Source: Lautropia dentalis
Lineage (GTDB): Bacteria > Pseudomonadota > Gammaproteobacteria > Burkholderiales > Burkholderiaceae_E
Direction: 5' to 3'
DNA length: 64,000 bases
Assembly: GCF_003892345.1 (NCBI RefSeq)
Contig: NZ_RRUE01000001.1
Span: 465,008 to 529,007 of the forward strand
Below are positions 53,900-61,834 of the stretch, piece by piece. The stretch's first letter is position 1, and each line of letters opens with the position of its first letter. Position numbers and translations under genes: made by a program. The notes beneath the pieces were generated by a model. That model was not told the origin of the DNA and ran no database searches. It saw only the letters and a list, made by a program, of their open reading frames with translations.

Positions 53900-54157
53900 G
53901 GGCACGCTGCCTGCATCAGGACGCCATCATGCCCGCAGACCGGGCAGCCATGTGACAGGCCGGCTGCCGGAAGGTCAGCGGGAGGCGCGTAGTGGATGCC
54001 GGGGCTGCATGCCAGCCGGGTGGCATGACCCGCGTGCCATGCGGCCGGAGGCTGGTGGGCCGGGGCCCGCGCGAAACCCGCCCGGCCACGGATGCCATGC
54101 CCGCCGCCGGCACCACGCGGGCGGTGTGTGCCATGTCCTGGACCGGCACCTGTGCCA

Positions 54158-55639
54158 TCAGCCCGCCTTGTCCATCAGGTAGTGGGTGAGCAGGGCCACC
54201 GGGCGGCCGGTCGAGCCCTTGTTCGTGCCCGAGCGCCAGGCCACGCCGGCCACGTCCAGGTGCGCCCATGCGTATTTTTTGGCAAAGCGCGACAGGAAGC
54301 AGGCGGCCGTGATGGCACCGGCCGGACGGCCGCCGATGTTGCCCATGTCGGCAAAGGACGAGCGCAGCTGTTCCTGATAGGCCTCGTCCAGTGGCAGCGG
54401 CCAGCAGGTGTCGCCGGAATCGTCGCCAGCCGTCCTGAGCTGGGCCGCAAGGGCGTCGTCGTTGGCGAACAGGCCGGCCCGCTGGTGACCCAGTGCGATC
54501 ACGCAGGCCCCGGTGAGGGTGGCCACGTCGATGACGGCGGCCGGCTTGAAGCGTTCGGCATAGGTGAGGGCGTCGCACAGCACCAGACGGCCTTCGGCAT
54601 CGGTGTTGAGGATCTCGACCGTCTGGCCCGACAGCGTGGTGACGATGTCGCCCGGGCGGCAGGCCGAGCCCGACGGCATGTTCTCGGCGGCGGCGATAAT
54701 CACCGTGAGGTTGATCTTCAGCTTCATCTGGGCCACGGCCTGCATCGTGCCGAATACCGAGCCGGCGCCCGACATGTCGAACTTCATTTCGTCCATGTCG
54801 GCGGCGGGTTTGATGGAGATGCCGCCCGTGTCGAAGGTGATGCCCTTGCCGACCAGCACGACGGGGGCCTGGCGTGCACCGGCGCCGCGGTAGTGCATGA
54901 CGATCAGCCTCGGCGGCTGCACCGACCCCTGTGCCACGGCCAGCAGGGCGTTCATGCCCAGCGAGGCCATCTGTTTCTGGTCGAGGATCTCGACCTTCAG
55001 CTTGTGCCTGCGGCCCAGTTTCTGCGCCTGCGTGGCCAGCCAGGCCGGGTTGCAGACGTTGGGTGGCTGGTTGCCCAGGTCGCGCGCGGTATCGATGCCG
55101 TCGGCCAGGTCGCTCATGCGGGCCACCAGCGGCGTGAGCGAGCGCACCTCGCCCACGTTGTCCATGCCCAGTACCACATCCTTCAGCGCCGGCGCCGGTT
55201 CGGGTTTGCTGCGGTAGGCGTCGAAGCGGTAGGCGGCCTCGCGGGCCATCAGCACCACCTGGCCCACGCGCCAGGGCAGCTCGCGCAGCTCGACACTGGC
55301 CTCGTGCAGGGCGCAGAACACGTCGGTGGCCGGCGTGGCCAGCACGGCGCGGAAGGCGCTGCGCACGGCATCGGCAAAACGGGGGGCGGACAGCGTGTCG
55401 TCCTCGCCCATCGACACCAGCAGGATGCGCGACAGCCCCTTGATGCCGGGTACGAGCAGCGTGGAGCCCGGTTTCCTGCCCAGGTCACCGCCCTTCAGGG
55501 CGGCCGACAGCGTCATGTCGAGGCGGGCGTCGAACGCGGCCCCCGTGGCCGTGAGCCTGCCGGCCTGCACGGGCAGCACCAGGCACTGGGTACGGATCTT
55601 GTCGGCGGCGGTGGCCTTGAGGGAGAACTGCATCGTCAT
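54158..55639 (-). CDS. pepA: leucyl aminopeptidase (cytosol aminopeptidase, M17)
   Basis: A 493-aa hexameric zinc/manganese aminopeptidase; PepA also binds DNA in Xer recombination in some bacteria. The catalytic C-terminal domain has VLVGKGITFDTGGISIKPAADMDEMKFDMSGAG, MPSGSACRPGDIVTTLSGQTVEILNTDAEGRLVLCDAL (the NTDAEGRL signature) and a terminal HLDVAGVAWRSGTNKGSTGRPVALL. The frame is open far upstream, but the folded protein starts at ATG 55639 (or 55633). Divergent from lptF. Confidence 0.95.
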   Translation of the reverse strand: MTMQFSLKATAADKIRTQCLVLPVQAGRLTATGAAFDARLDMTLSAALKGGDLGRKPGSTLLVPGIKGLSRILLVSMGEDDTLSAPRFADAVRSAFRAVLATPATDVFCALHEASVELRELPWRVGQVVLMAREAAYRFDAYRSKPEPAPALKDVVLGMDNVGEVRSLTPLVARMSDLADGIDTARDLGNQPPNVCNPAWLATQAQKLGRRHKLKVEILDQKQMASLGMNALLAVAQGSVQPPRLIVMHYRGAGARQAPVVLVGKGITFDTGGISIKPAADMDEMKFDMSGAGSVFGTMQAVAQMKLKINLTVIIAAAENMPSGSACRPGDIVTTLSGQTVEILNTDAEGRLVLCDALTYAERFKPAAVIDVATLTGACVIALGHQRAGLFANDDALAAQLRTAGDDSGDTCWPLPLDEAYQEQLRSSFADMGNIGGRPAGAITAACFLSRFAKKYAWAHLDVAGVAWRSGTNKGSTGRPVALLTHYLMDKAG

Positions 55640-55729
55640 GAAGAAAACTCGCGGGCAAAAAACGGAAAGCGGAACCGCCACGCAGACGCCCAGGATGGCC
55701 GGACGGTTTCCGGAAGGGGGCTGGTGCGG

Positions 55730-55812
55730 CGACCACGCGCGCAAACGTCCATGGGCACGGGGCGCCGGCGGGCAGGGAAGTGGCCGTGACGACCATGCGC
55801 GCAAACGGCCAT
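55730..55812. repeat. pair of 23-bp direct repeats upstream of pepA
   Basis: CGACCACGCGCGCAAACGTC-CAT (55730-55752) and CGACCATGCGCGCAAACGGC-CAT (55790-55812) differ at two positions and start 60 bp apart. They lie in the 343-bp pepA/lptF divergent gap, where both promoters must sit; a paired regulator-binding site is possible. The rest of the gap shows nothing I can name. Confidence 0.6.
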
Positions 55813-55982
55813 TATAGGCCGGCCCACGGGGCGTTTCTGTCAGGCGGGGCGGCTGTTTGCCACCCTGGAACAGGATGCAACAGTCCGTGCCGTTTGCCAA
55901 ACCGTATCCGGCACGATACTGCCGCGCACTTTTGCCGTTGCCCGGATGCCGGGAAGCCCTCGTGCGCAGGTAAACTAGTGTG

Positions 55983-57119
55983 ATGATCTTTCGCCAGTCG
56001 TTGCGCCGCGACCTGAACAGCGTTGCCGGCGTCATGTTTGCCACGCTGTTCACCATCCTGGTCACCACGTCGCTGATCCGGTTTCTCAACCGCGCCACCA
56101 GCGACCGCATTGCCAGTTCCGACATCCTGCCGCTGATCGCCTTCAACGCCATCGGCTTCATTCCGGTGCTGCTGGTGCTGACGGTGTTCCTGTCGGTGCT
56201 GATGGTGCTGGCGCGCGCCTGGCGCGATTCCGAGATGGTCATCTGGTTTGCCAGCGGCCAGAGCCTCACGGCGTGGATCCGCCCGGTCATGACCTTCGTG
56301 CTGCCCTATGCACTGGTGGTGGCCGGTGTGACCTTCATCCTCTCGCCCTGGGCCAACCAGCAGATCGTCGAGCTGCGCGAGCGCTTCAACCAGCGCGAGG
56401 ACGTGTCGATGGTCGCGCCCGGGCAGTTTCGCGAATCAACCTCCAGCAACCGCGTGTTCTTCGTCGAATCGATGAGCGCCGACCGCAGCACGGTCTCCAA
56501 CGTGTTCGTGGTCCAGCACAATGCCGACCGCATGGTGGTGGTGGCCTCGCGTGGTGGCAACGTGCGGATCGAACCCAATGGCGACCGCTTTCTGGTGCTG
56601 GAAGACGGCCGCCGCTACGACGGTACGTGGGGCACCGCCGAATACGCGCTGATGGAGTTCCTGCACTATGGCGTGCGGCTCGATCCCAAGCCCGTCAACA
56701 CCCAGATCGAGAGCGCCCGGGGCATGCCCACGCTCGACCTGCTGCAGCAGCATACGCCGGCGGCCCGGGGCGAGCTGGCCTACCGCATCGGCCTGCCGCT
56801 GTCGGTGTTCATCACGGCGCTGCTGGCCATTCCGCTGTCGTTCGTCAATCCGCGCCTGGGCCGCTCGGTCAACATGGTGGTGGGTGTGCTCATCTACTTC
56901 ACCTATTCGAACCTCAACAGCGTGATGCGCTCCTGGATCACCCAGGGCAAGGTGGGCTTCGGCGTGGGGGTGTGGATCACCCATGTGCTGGTGCTGGCGC
57001 TGGCCTGGTACCTGTTCCATCGCCGGCTCAGCCTGCCACGCTTCAGCTTCAGCAAGCTGGTGGCCCGCATCCGGGGCGGCAAGGCCCGTGAGGCGGCTGC
57101 GCGGGGAGGGCAGGCATGA
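55983..57119 (+). CDS. lptF: LPS export ABC permease LptF
   Basis: A 378-aa inner-membrane subunit of the LptB2FG lipopolysaccharide extractor. It shows FRQSLRRDLNSVAGVMFATLFTILVTTSLIRFL, three N-terminal helices, a periplasmic beta-jellyroll in the middle, and three C-terminal helices (AYRIGLPLSVFITALLAIPLSFVNPRLGRSVNMVVGVLIYFTYSNL). I chose ATG 55983; the GTG at 55980 is directly before it. The last codons overlap lptG by 4 bp (ATGA). Confidence 0.95.
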   Translation: MIFRQSLRRDLNSVAGVMFATLFTILVTTSLIRFLNRATSDRIASSDILPLIAFNAIGFIPVLLVLTVFLSVLMVLARAWRDSEMVIWFASGQSLTAWIRPVMTFVLPYALVVAGVTFILSPWANQQIVELRERFNQREDVSMVAPGQFRESTSSNRVFFVESMSADRSTVSNVFVVQHNADRMVVVASRGGNVRIEPNGDRFLVLEDGRRYDGTWGTAEYALMEFLHYGVRLDPKPVNTQIESARGMPTLDLLQQHTPAARGELAYRIGLPLSVFITALLAIPLSFVNPRLGRSVNMVVGVLIYFTYSNLNSVMRSWITQGKVGFGVGVWITHVLVLALAWYLFHRRLSLPRFSFSKLVARIRGGKAREAAARGGQA

Positions 57120-58264
57120 AGCTGATCGCCCGCTACCTGACGCGCGAGATCGCCAGCGGCATCGTGGCCGTGCTGCTGGGCTTTCTGGGTCTCTTTGCCT
57201 TCTTCGACCTGATCAACGAACTGGATGACATCGGCCAGGGCGGCTACCGGCTGCCACAGGCGGTGCTGTACGTGCTGCTGGGCCTGCCCAGTCACATCTA
57301 CGAACTGATGCCCGTGGCTGCGCTGATCGGCTGCATCTACGCGCTGGCCCAGTTTGCCCAGAACTCCGAATTCACCGCCATGCGGGCGGCCGGCATGAGT
57401 CGCGGGCTGGCCCTGCGCGGTGTGCTGGTGCTGGGGGTGTTTCTGGCCATTCTCACCGCCGTGGCCGGTGAATGGGTGGCACCGATGGCCGAACAGCGTG
57501 CCCAGCAGCTGCGCATGGACGTGCTGGGCAAGGGTTCGGGCGTGGGCGTGTTCCGTTCCGGCCTGTGGCTGAAAGACAGCGTCCGCGGTCCCGACGGCCA
57601 ACGCCTGCAGACCCGCTTCGTCAACATCGGCCAGCTGGAGGCCGATGGCGGTCTGAGTCGCGTGGAGATTCACGAATTCGACCCCGAGTTCCGTCTGACG
57701 GCCGTCATCCATGCCGAGCGGGGGCGCTACCAGCGTGCCGCCCGGGGTGAGCCCAGCCGCTGGCGTCTGGAGGGCGTGGAGACCACCTACTTCGACGTGA
57801 AGAAGACGGCCACCGGCTACGATGCCCTGCATGCTGCCGTCGAGAAGACGCCCGAGTTCACCTGGATTTCCGAGCTGAACCCGGCCCTGCTGTCGGTGCT
57901 GGCCATTGCGCCCGACCGCATGTCGGCGCTGGCGCTCTGGCGCTATACCTCGCACCTCAAGGAGAACGCACAGAACGCCAACCGCTACGAGCTGGCGCTC
58001 TGGAAAAAGGTCATCTACCCGCTGGCCATCATCGTCATGCTGATGCTGGCGCTGCCCTTCGGCTACCTGCAGGCGCGGGCCGGTGGCATCGGCCTGAAGC
58101 TCTTCTTCGGCATCTCGCTGGGGGTGGTGTTCTACATTCTGAACGGTCTGTTCTCGAACCTGGGGCTGATCAATACCTGGCCGCCCTGGCTGGCCGTCAG
58201 CATTCCGTCCATCGTCTTTCTGGTGCTGGCGCTGATCATGCTGAACCGGATGGGGAGGACGTAA
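57116..58264 (+). CDS. lptG: LPS export ABC permease LptG
   Basis: A 382-aa partner of LptF. It begins MKLIARYLTREIASGIVAVLLGFLGLFAFFDLINELDDIGQGGYRLPQAVLYVLLGLPSHIYELMPVAALIGCIYAL, with a periplasmic jellyroll (about 130-265) and three C-terminal helices ending ILNGLFSNLGLINTWPPWLAVSIPSIVFLVLALIML. It is translationally coupled to lptF. The ATPase LptB would be encoded elsewhere, as usual. Confidence 0.95.
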   Translation: MKLIARYLTREIASGIVAVLLGFLGLFAFFDLINELDDIGQGGYRLPQAVLYVLLGLPSHIYELMPVAALIGCIYALAQFAQNSEFTAMRAAGMSRGLALRGVLVLGVFLAILTAVAGEWVAPMAEQRAQQLRMDVLGKGSGVGVFRSGLWLKDSVRGPDGQRLQTRFVNIGQLEADGGLSRVEIHEFDPEFRLTAVIHAERGRYQRAARGEPSRWRLEGVETTYFDVKKTATGYDALHAAVEKTPEFTWISELNPALLSVLAIAPDRMSALALWRYTSHLKENAQNANRYELALWKKVIYPLAIIVMLMLALPFGYLQARAGGIGLKLFFGISLGVVFYILNGLFSNLGLINTWPPWLAVSIPSIVFLVLALIMLNRMGRT

Positions 58265-58331
58265 AAGGGGCTGGCCGGTTGTGCCCGAATTTTCGGAAGA
58301 CGCCCCGTGGGGGAAGGAGCGAATTGCGGGA

Positions 58332-58496
58332 AGACGCTTCGTGGGAGAGACGACCCGGGCTGCAGGATGCTTCTTTCGCTCCACACTGGCGCGCTGTGAT
58401 GCCCGTGCTTCGCATGCTCCGGTCTCCCGCGACTGCGTGAAGTCGCGAAAGAAGCATCCTTCCGCCCGGGCCTTGCGACGGGGGCGGGAAGCGTCT
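58332..58496. repeat. large interrupted palindrome (candidate REP/MITE-like element)
   Basis: Nested arms pair across about 165 bp: AGACGCTTC (58332-58340) with GAAGCGTCT (58488-58496); CCCGGGC (58354-58360) with GCCCGGG (58464-58470); and GGATGCTTCTTTCGC (58365-58379) with GCGAAAGAAGCATCC (58445-58459), all perfect. A small hairpin, CGCGACT/AGTCGCG, lies inside. It sits in the 694-bp gap between lptG and dps and is unlike a simple terminator. Confidence 0.75.
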
Positions 58497-58605
58497 GCTG
58501 GAGCGGGGAGCCTGGCAGGGGGTATGAGGGTTTTCCCGGGGTTCTCAGGGTTTCCACTAGTGCTTTGGGCCAGAAATTGTTTCGTGGCGGGAGTAATATG
58601 CTGTT

Positions 58606-58719
58606 CACCAAAGGGGACGTTGATTGGCCCAGTGCCAATGCCCCTGTTGAGGAGGAGGAGAGGCAGCCGCCCGGCTGCCACCATTAGGGCGCACCTGTTC
58701 TGTCGGGTGCGCCTTTTTT
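58606..58719 (+). ncRNA. candidate structured small RNA or leader, ending at a terminator
   Basis: Three consecutive hairpins: TTGGC/GCCAA (58624-58638), GGCAGCC/GGCTGCC (58662-58679), and the terminator at 58688-58719. A possible -10, TAATAT (58594-58599), would start a transcript of about 114 nt near 58606; no good -35 is seen. No open frame of note. It could instead be the tail of a longer lptG transcript. Confidence 0.3.
58687..58719 (+). terminator. strong Rho-independent terminator between lptG and dps
   Basis: GGCGCACC (58688-58695) pairs with GGGTGCGCC (58705-58713), followed by six T. It would end transcripts coming from lptFG or from the candidate small RNA. Confidence 0.9.
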
Positions 58720-58758
58720 CTGATCGGCTGTTGCTATCAATGTCATTTGAAGAATGAA

Positions 58759-58789
58759 TTGGCAAAAGCTATGAAGATGGGCCTATACT
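58759..58789 (+). promoter_or_regulatory. candidate dps promoter
   Basis: TTGGCA (58759-58764, 5/6) and TATACT (58784-58789, 5/6) are 19 bp apart, 169 bp before the dps start codon. The leader between holds no recognised element. Confidence 0.4.
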
Positions 58790-58958
58790 GCAGCCATCGT
58801 GAACGACGGGTTGCAGGCCGAAGGCAGGGCGGCCCGCCGGATCACAGAACGTCGTACAACGTCAGAGCTGGATACAGCGGCTGGACACGCCGTCTGCAGG
58901 CCGGTGGTACATTGGCCGGCAGCCAGTTCCCCCTTCCTTTCCTCACAGGAGTACACAC

Positions 58959-59429
58959 ATGGGTATCAACATCGGCATGACCGACCAGCAGCGCGAAACC
59001 GTGGCCAAGGGCCTGTCCCGACTGCTGGCCGATTCCTACAGCCTCTACCTCAAGACGCACAACTATCACTGGAACGTCACCGGCCCGCAGTTCAACTCGC
59101 TGCACACCATGTTCGAGACGCAGTACACCGAACTGGCCACCGCGGTGGACGAGATTGCCGAGCGCATCCGCGCGCTGGGCCATCTGGCTCCGGGCTCCTA
59201 CAGTGAGTACGCCAAACTGTCGAGCATCCCCGATGGCGACAACACCAAGTCGTCCGACGAGATGATCCAGGACCTGGTCGAAGGCCAGGAAGCCGTGGTC
59301 CGCACCTGCCGCGAGATGTTCCCGGCGGTGGACGACTCCGGCGACGAGCCGACGGCCGACCTGCTGACCACCCGCATGCAGCTGCACGAGAAGAACGCCT
59401 GGATGCTGCGTTCGCTGCTGGAGAAGTGA
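58959..59429 (+). CDS. dps: Dps family DNA-protecting ferritin-like protein
   Basis: A 156-aa dodecameric mini-ferritin that oxidises iron with peroxide and protects DNA in stress. The inter-subunit ferroxidase motif is LYLKTHNYHWNVTGPQFNSLHTMFETQYTELATAVDEIAERIRALG, followed by GSYSEYAKLSS, and a final helix TRMQLHEKNAWMLRSLLEK. AGGAG lies 9 bp before the ATG. A terminator and then a group II intron follow. Confidence 0.95.
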   Translation: MGINIGMTDQQRETVAKGLSRLLADSYSLYLKTHNYHWNVTGPQFNSLHTMFETQYTELATAVDEIAERIRALGHLAPGSYSEYAKLSSIPDGDNTKSSDEMIQDLVEGQEAVVRTCREMFPAVDDSGDEPTADLLTTRMQLHEKNAWMLRSLLEK

Positions 59430-59489
59430 CCAGCTGACCGGGAGCCGGCGCCGTGAAGGGCCGGTCATCCCCGGATCAAGCCTTGCGAC

Positions 59490-59519
59490 GGGCCGGGGCC
59501 ATGGGGCTTCGGCCCTTTT
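59490..59519 (+). terminator. dps terminator, upstream exon of the intron
   Basis: GGGCCG (59490-59495) can pair with CGGCCC (59510-59515), and GGGC-TTCG-GCCC (59504-59515) forms an alternative stable stem; four T follow (59516-59519). The group II intron begins five bases later. Confidence 0.7.
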
Positions 59520-59524
59520 GCCAT

Positions 59525-61387
59525 GTGCGCCCAGCATGGGCGCACACCTGCGGGTGCAAGTCCCGCCACAAGCTGGCCACAGTGAGTGAAGTGAAGCGCA
59601 ACTGCACAAGGGCGACCGAGTGTGGGAAGGAAGCGTGGAGCGTAATCTGCGGGCCGATGTACAAGAACCGGATACAAGGCGTTGCCGAGCAGGGCGAACG
59701 GGCATGTAACCGCGAAGCTCTTGTGGCCAAGGCGAGGTGACGTAAATCCGGCGGTCGTGCAGAGAAGGTGTGCGTTCTTACCTGGGGAGATCTCGCCTTA
59801 TGCTCGAAAGGGCGACGGTGTCGAGCCGGAGCGAGAAGTCAGCAGAGGTCGTAGTAGCAGGACCAGCCCCATGATGGGACACAGGTCAGGCGAAGGACCG
59901 AACGAGAGGATGTGTTGACAGGATCATGTCGATGTCAAAGGCCATGCATCAGAAGCCTGCACGAGTGGGGCGACATGCAGTGAGTAGGGGTGAAGCCCCG
60001 AGGGGCGCATGTCGTGATGAAGCCTGCGGCCCGCGACATGACACCGAAGACACAGGAGCAGGGCTGCTCGATGCAGTTCTGGAAAGAGCCAACATGCAGC
60101 GGGCGTGGAGGCGGGTGAAGGCCAATCGGGGAACGGCCGGTGTGGATGGTCTGGACATCGACCAGACAGCCCGGCAGCTCAAGACCGAATGGCCGCGAAT
60201 CCGCGAAGCACTGTTGCAGGGGACGTACCGGCCCAGCCCGGTACGACGGGTCATGATTCCGAAGCCGGGAGGTGGACAGCGAGAGCTGGGCATCCCGACG
60301 GTAACGGACAGACTGATCCAGCAGGCACTGCTGCAGGTACTGCAGCCGATGATTGATCCGGGCTTCAGTGAACACAGCTACGGCTTTCGGCCGGGACGGC
60401 GTGCGCACGACGCGGTGTTGGCCGCGCAGTCGTACATCCAGTCCGGCAGGAAGATCGTGGTGGATGTCGATCTGGAGAAGTTCTTTGACCGGGTCAATCA
60501 CGACATCCTGATGGATCGCGTCAGAAAGCGCATTGGAGATGATGGCGTATGCCGTCTGGTCCGGGCGTATCTGAACGCGGGAATCATGGATGGCGGCGTG
60601 GTCGTAGAGCGGCACGAGGGGACACCGCAAGGTGGACCGCTGTCGCCGCTGCTGGCCAACCTGCTGCTCGATGAGGTGGACAAGGCGCTGGAGGCGCGCG
60701 GGCATTGCTTCGTTCGGTATGCCGACGACTGTAACGTATATGTGCACAGTCGTCGGGCAGGCGAACGGGTGATGCAGCTGTTGCGCCGGCTGTACGGCAG
60801 GCTGCATTTGCGGATCAACGAATCCAAGAGTGCGGTGGCCAGCGTCTTCACTGGCCGCAAGTTTCTGGGCTTCAGCTTCTGGATGGCTCCGAAAGGGGTC
60901 GTCAAACGGAGGGTGGCCCGGAAAGCTGTGATGGCCTTCAGGCAGCGTGTGCGCTGGCTGACCCGCCGCAGTGGCGGACGCAGCATACAGCAGGTGGTCG
61001 ATGGGCTTCGCCCATTGCTGCTGGGATGGAGAGCCTATTTCAGACTGGCGCAAACGACAGGCGTCTGGCGAGAGCTGGATGAATGGATACGTCACCGGCT
61101 GCGGGCCATCCAGCTCAGGCAGTGGAAGCGGGGCAAGACCATGTTCAGGGAGTTGTGCGCCATGGGCGCAAGCACGGAAGTGGCCCGGAAAGTGGCGGCA
61201 AACAGCCGGCGCTGGTGGCATAACAGTGCGATGCTGCTCAACAGCGTGCTGACCCTGTCATGGTTCGACAGTCTTGGCCTGCCCCGTCTGGCATTATCCT
61301 GAATGTTTTCTCGAACCGCCCGGTGCGGACCCGCATGCCGGGTGGTGTGGCAGGGGTGCAGCCCAGAGGGCTGCCCCCTATGCCGAT
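59525..61387 (+). mobile_element. group II intron (complete)
   Basis: A retroelement of 1863 nt. The 5' end is GTGCGCCCAGCATGGGCGCAC, matching the GTGYG start of domain I; a reverse transcriptase/maturase frame lies in domain IV; after it come a domain V-like hairpin, ACCGCCCGG pairing with CCGGGTGGT (about 61315-61347), and a domain VI-like stem ending CTATGCCGAT. Joining the two flanks recreates GCCATGGGGC, also present 22 bp upstream (59498-59507), which supports the chosen ends. Insertion just after a terminator hairpin resembles class C introns. Ends are by eye and could shift by a base or two. Confidence 0.85.
59926..61302 (+). CDS. ltrA: group II intron reverse transcriptase/maturase
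   Basis: A 458-aa intron-encoded protein. RT blocks run from ANMQRAWRRVKANRGTAGVDGL through RPSPVRRVMIPKPGGGQRELGIPTVTDRLIQQALLQVL, GFRPGRRAHDAVL and EGTPQGGPLSPLLANLLLDEVDKAL to the active site FVRYADDCNVYV (YADD at 265-268), then the maturase (X) domain with FLGFSFW. The C-terminal segment (RQWKRGKTMFRELCAMGASTEVARKVAANSRRWWHNSAMLLNSVLTLSWFDSLGLPRL) is short, with no HNH endonuclease domain, so mobility would rely on unprimed or replication-linked insertion. No frameshift, so it is probably active. Confidence 0.95.
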   Translation: MSMSKAMHQKPARVGRHAVSRGEAPRGACRDEACGPRHDTEDTGAGLLDAVLERANMQRAWRRVKANRGTAGVDGLDIDQTARQLKTEWPRIREALLQGTYRPSPVRRVMIPKPGGGQRELGIPTVTDRLIQQALLQVLQPMIDPGFSEHSYGFRPGRRAHDAVLAAQSYIQSGRKIVVDVDLEKFFDRVNHDILMDRVRKRIGDDGVCRLVRAYLNAGIMDGGVVVERHEGTPQGGPLSPLLANLLLDEVDKALEARGHCFVRYADDCNVYVHSRRAGERVMQLLRRLYGRLHLRINESKSAVASVFTGRKFLGFSFWMAPKGVVKRRVARKAVMAFRQRVRWLTRRSGGRSIQQVVDGLRPLLLGWRAYFRLAQTTGVWRELDEWIRHRLRAIQLRQWKRGKTMFRELCAMGASTEVARKVAANSRRWWHNSAMLLNSVLTLSWFDSLGLPRLALS

Positions 61388-61543
61388 GGGGCAGGGCAAA
61401 GGGGGCGGAGGCAGGCGTCAAGTATCAGGCAACAGGCTTGGGCTGGGGGCGCGTCCTGTTGCACCAGCCCCTCATGTTCGGGGGCCTCGCGGCCGGGCCG
61501 GTTGGCGGACGCTGCCGGACTGGTGTTATCATCCTGCCACCGT

Positions 61544-61619
61544 GGGGACGTAGCTCAGCTGGGAGAGCGCGGCGTTCGCAATGCCGAGGTCGGGAGTTCG
61601 ATCCTCCTCGTCTCCACCA
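61544..61619 (+). tRNA. tRNA-Ala (anticodon CGC)
   Basis: 76 nt including an encoded CCA. Acceptor stem GGGGACG/CGTCTCC, D-arm GCTCAGCTGGGAGAGC, anticodon arm CGGCG-TTCGCAA-TGCCG giving anticodon CGC (reads GCG), and T-arm GGGAG-TTCGATC-CTCCT. A possible -10, TATCAT, lies at 61527-61532. tRNA genes often flank mobile islands; here an ATPase gene and a Fic gene follow. Confidence 0.95.
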
Positions 61620-61630
61620 CCCCCATTCCA

Positions 61631-61661
61631 CGCCCGACCCGTCAAAAGGTTGGGCGTTTTT
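61631..61661 (+). terminator. terminator of tRNA-Ala
   Basis: CGCCCGACC (61631-61639) pairs with GGTTGGGCG (61648-61656), then five T. Twelve bases beyond the CCA end. Confidence 0.9.
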
Positions 61662-61834
61662 GTTGGCAGGTTGGTGGCCTGATGACGCAGATGGAGTGGG
61701 GAGGGCGTTTCATCTGGGGCAACTATTCGGAATTTCCGAATGGTTGGCTTCTTCGTGGGCTGGTGGCTGCTTCGGCATGCGGGGATGGCGTGGTGCATAC
61801 TGACTGTTCGGCCCAGGGTGCTGGAGATTGATCC

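Noticed and set aside
58720-58800. OxyR site upstream of dps
   Set aside because: Scattered CTAT/ATAG-like tetramers occur, but spacing does not fit the four-element OxyR pattern.
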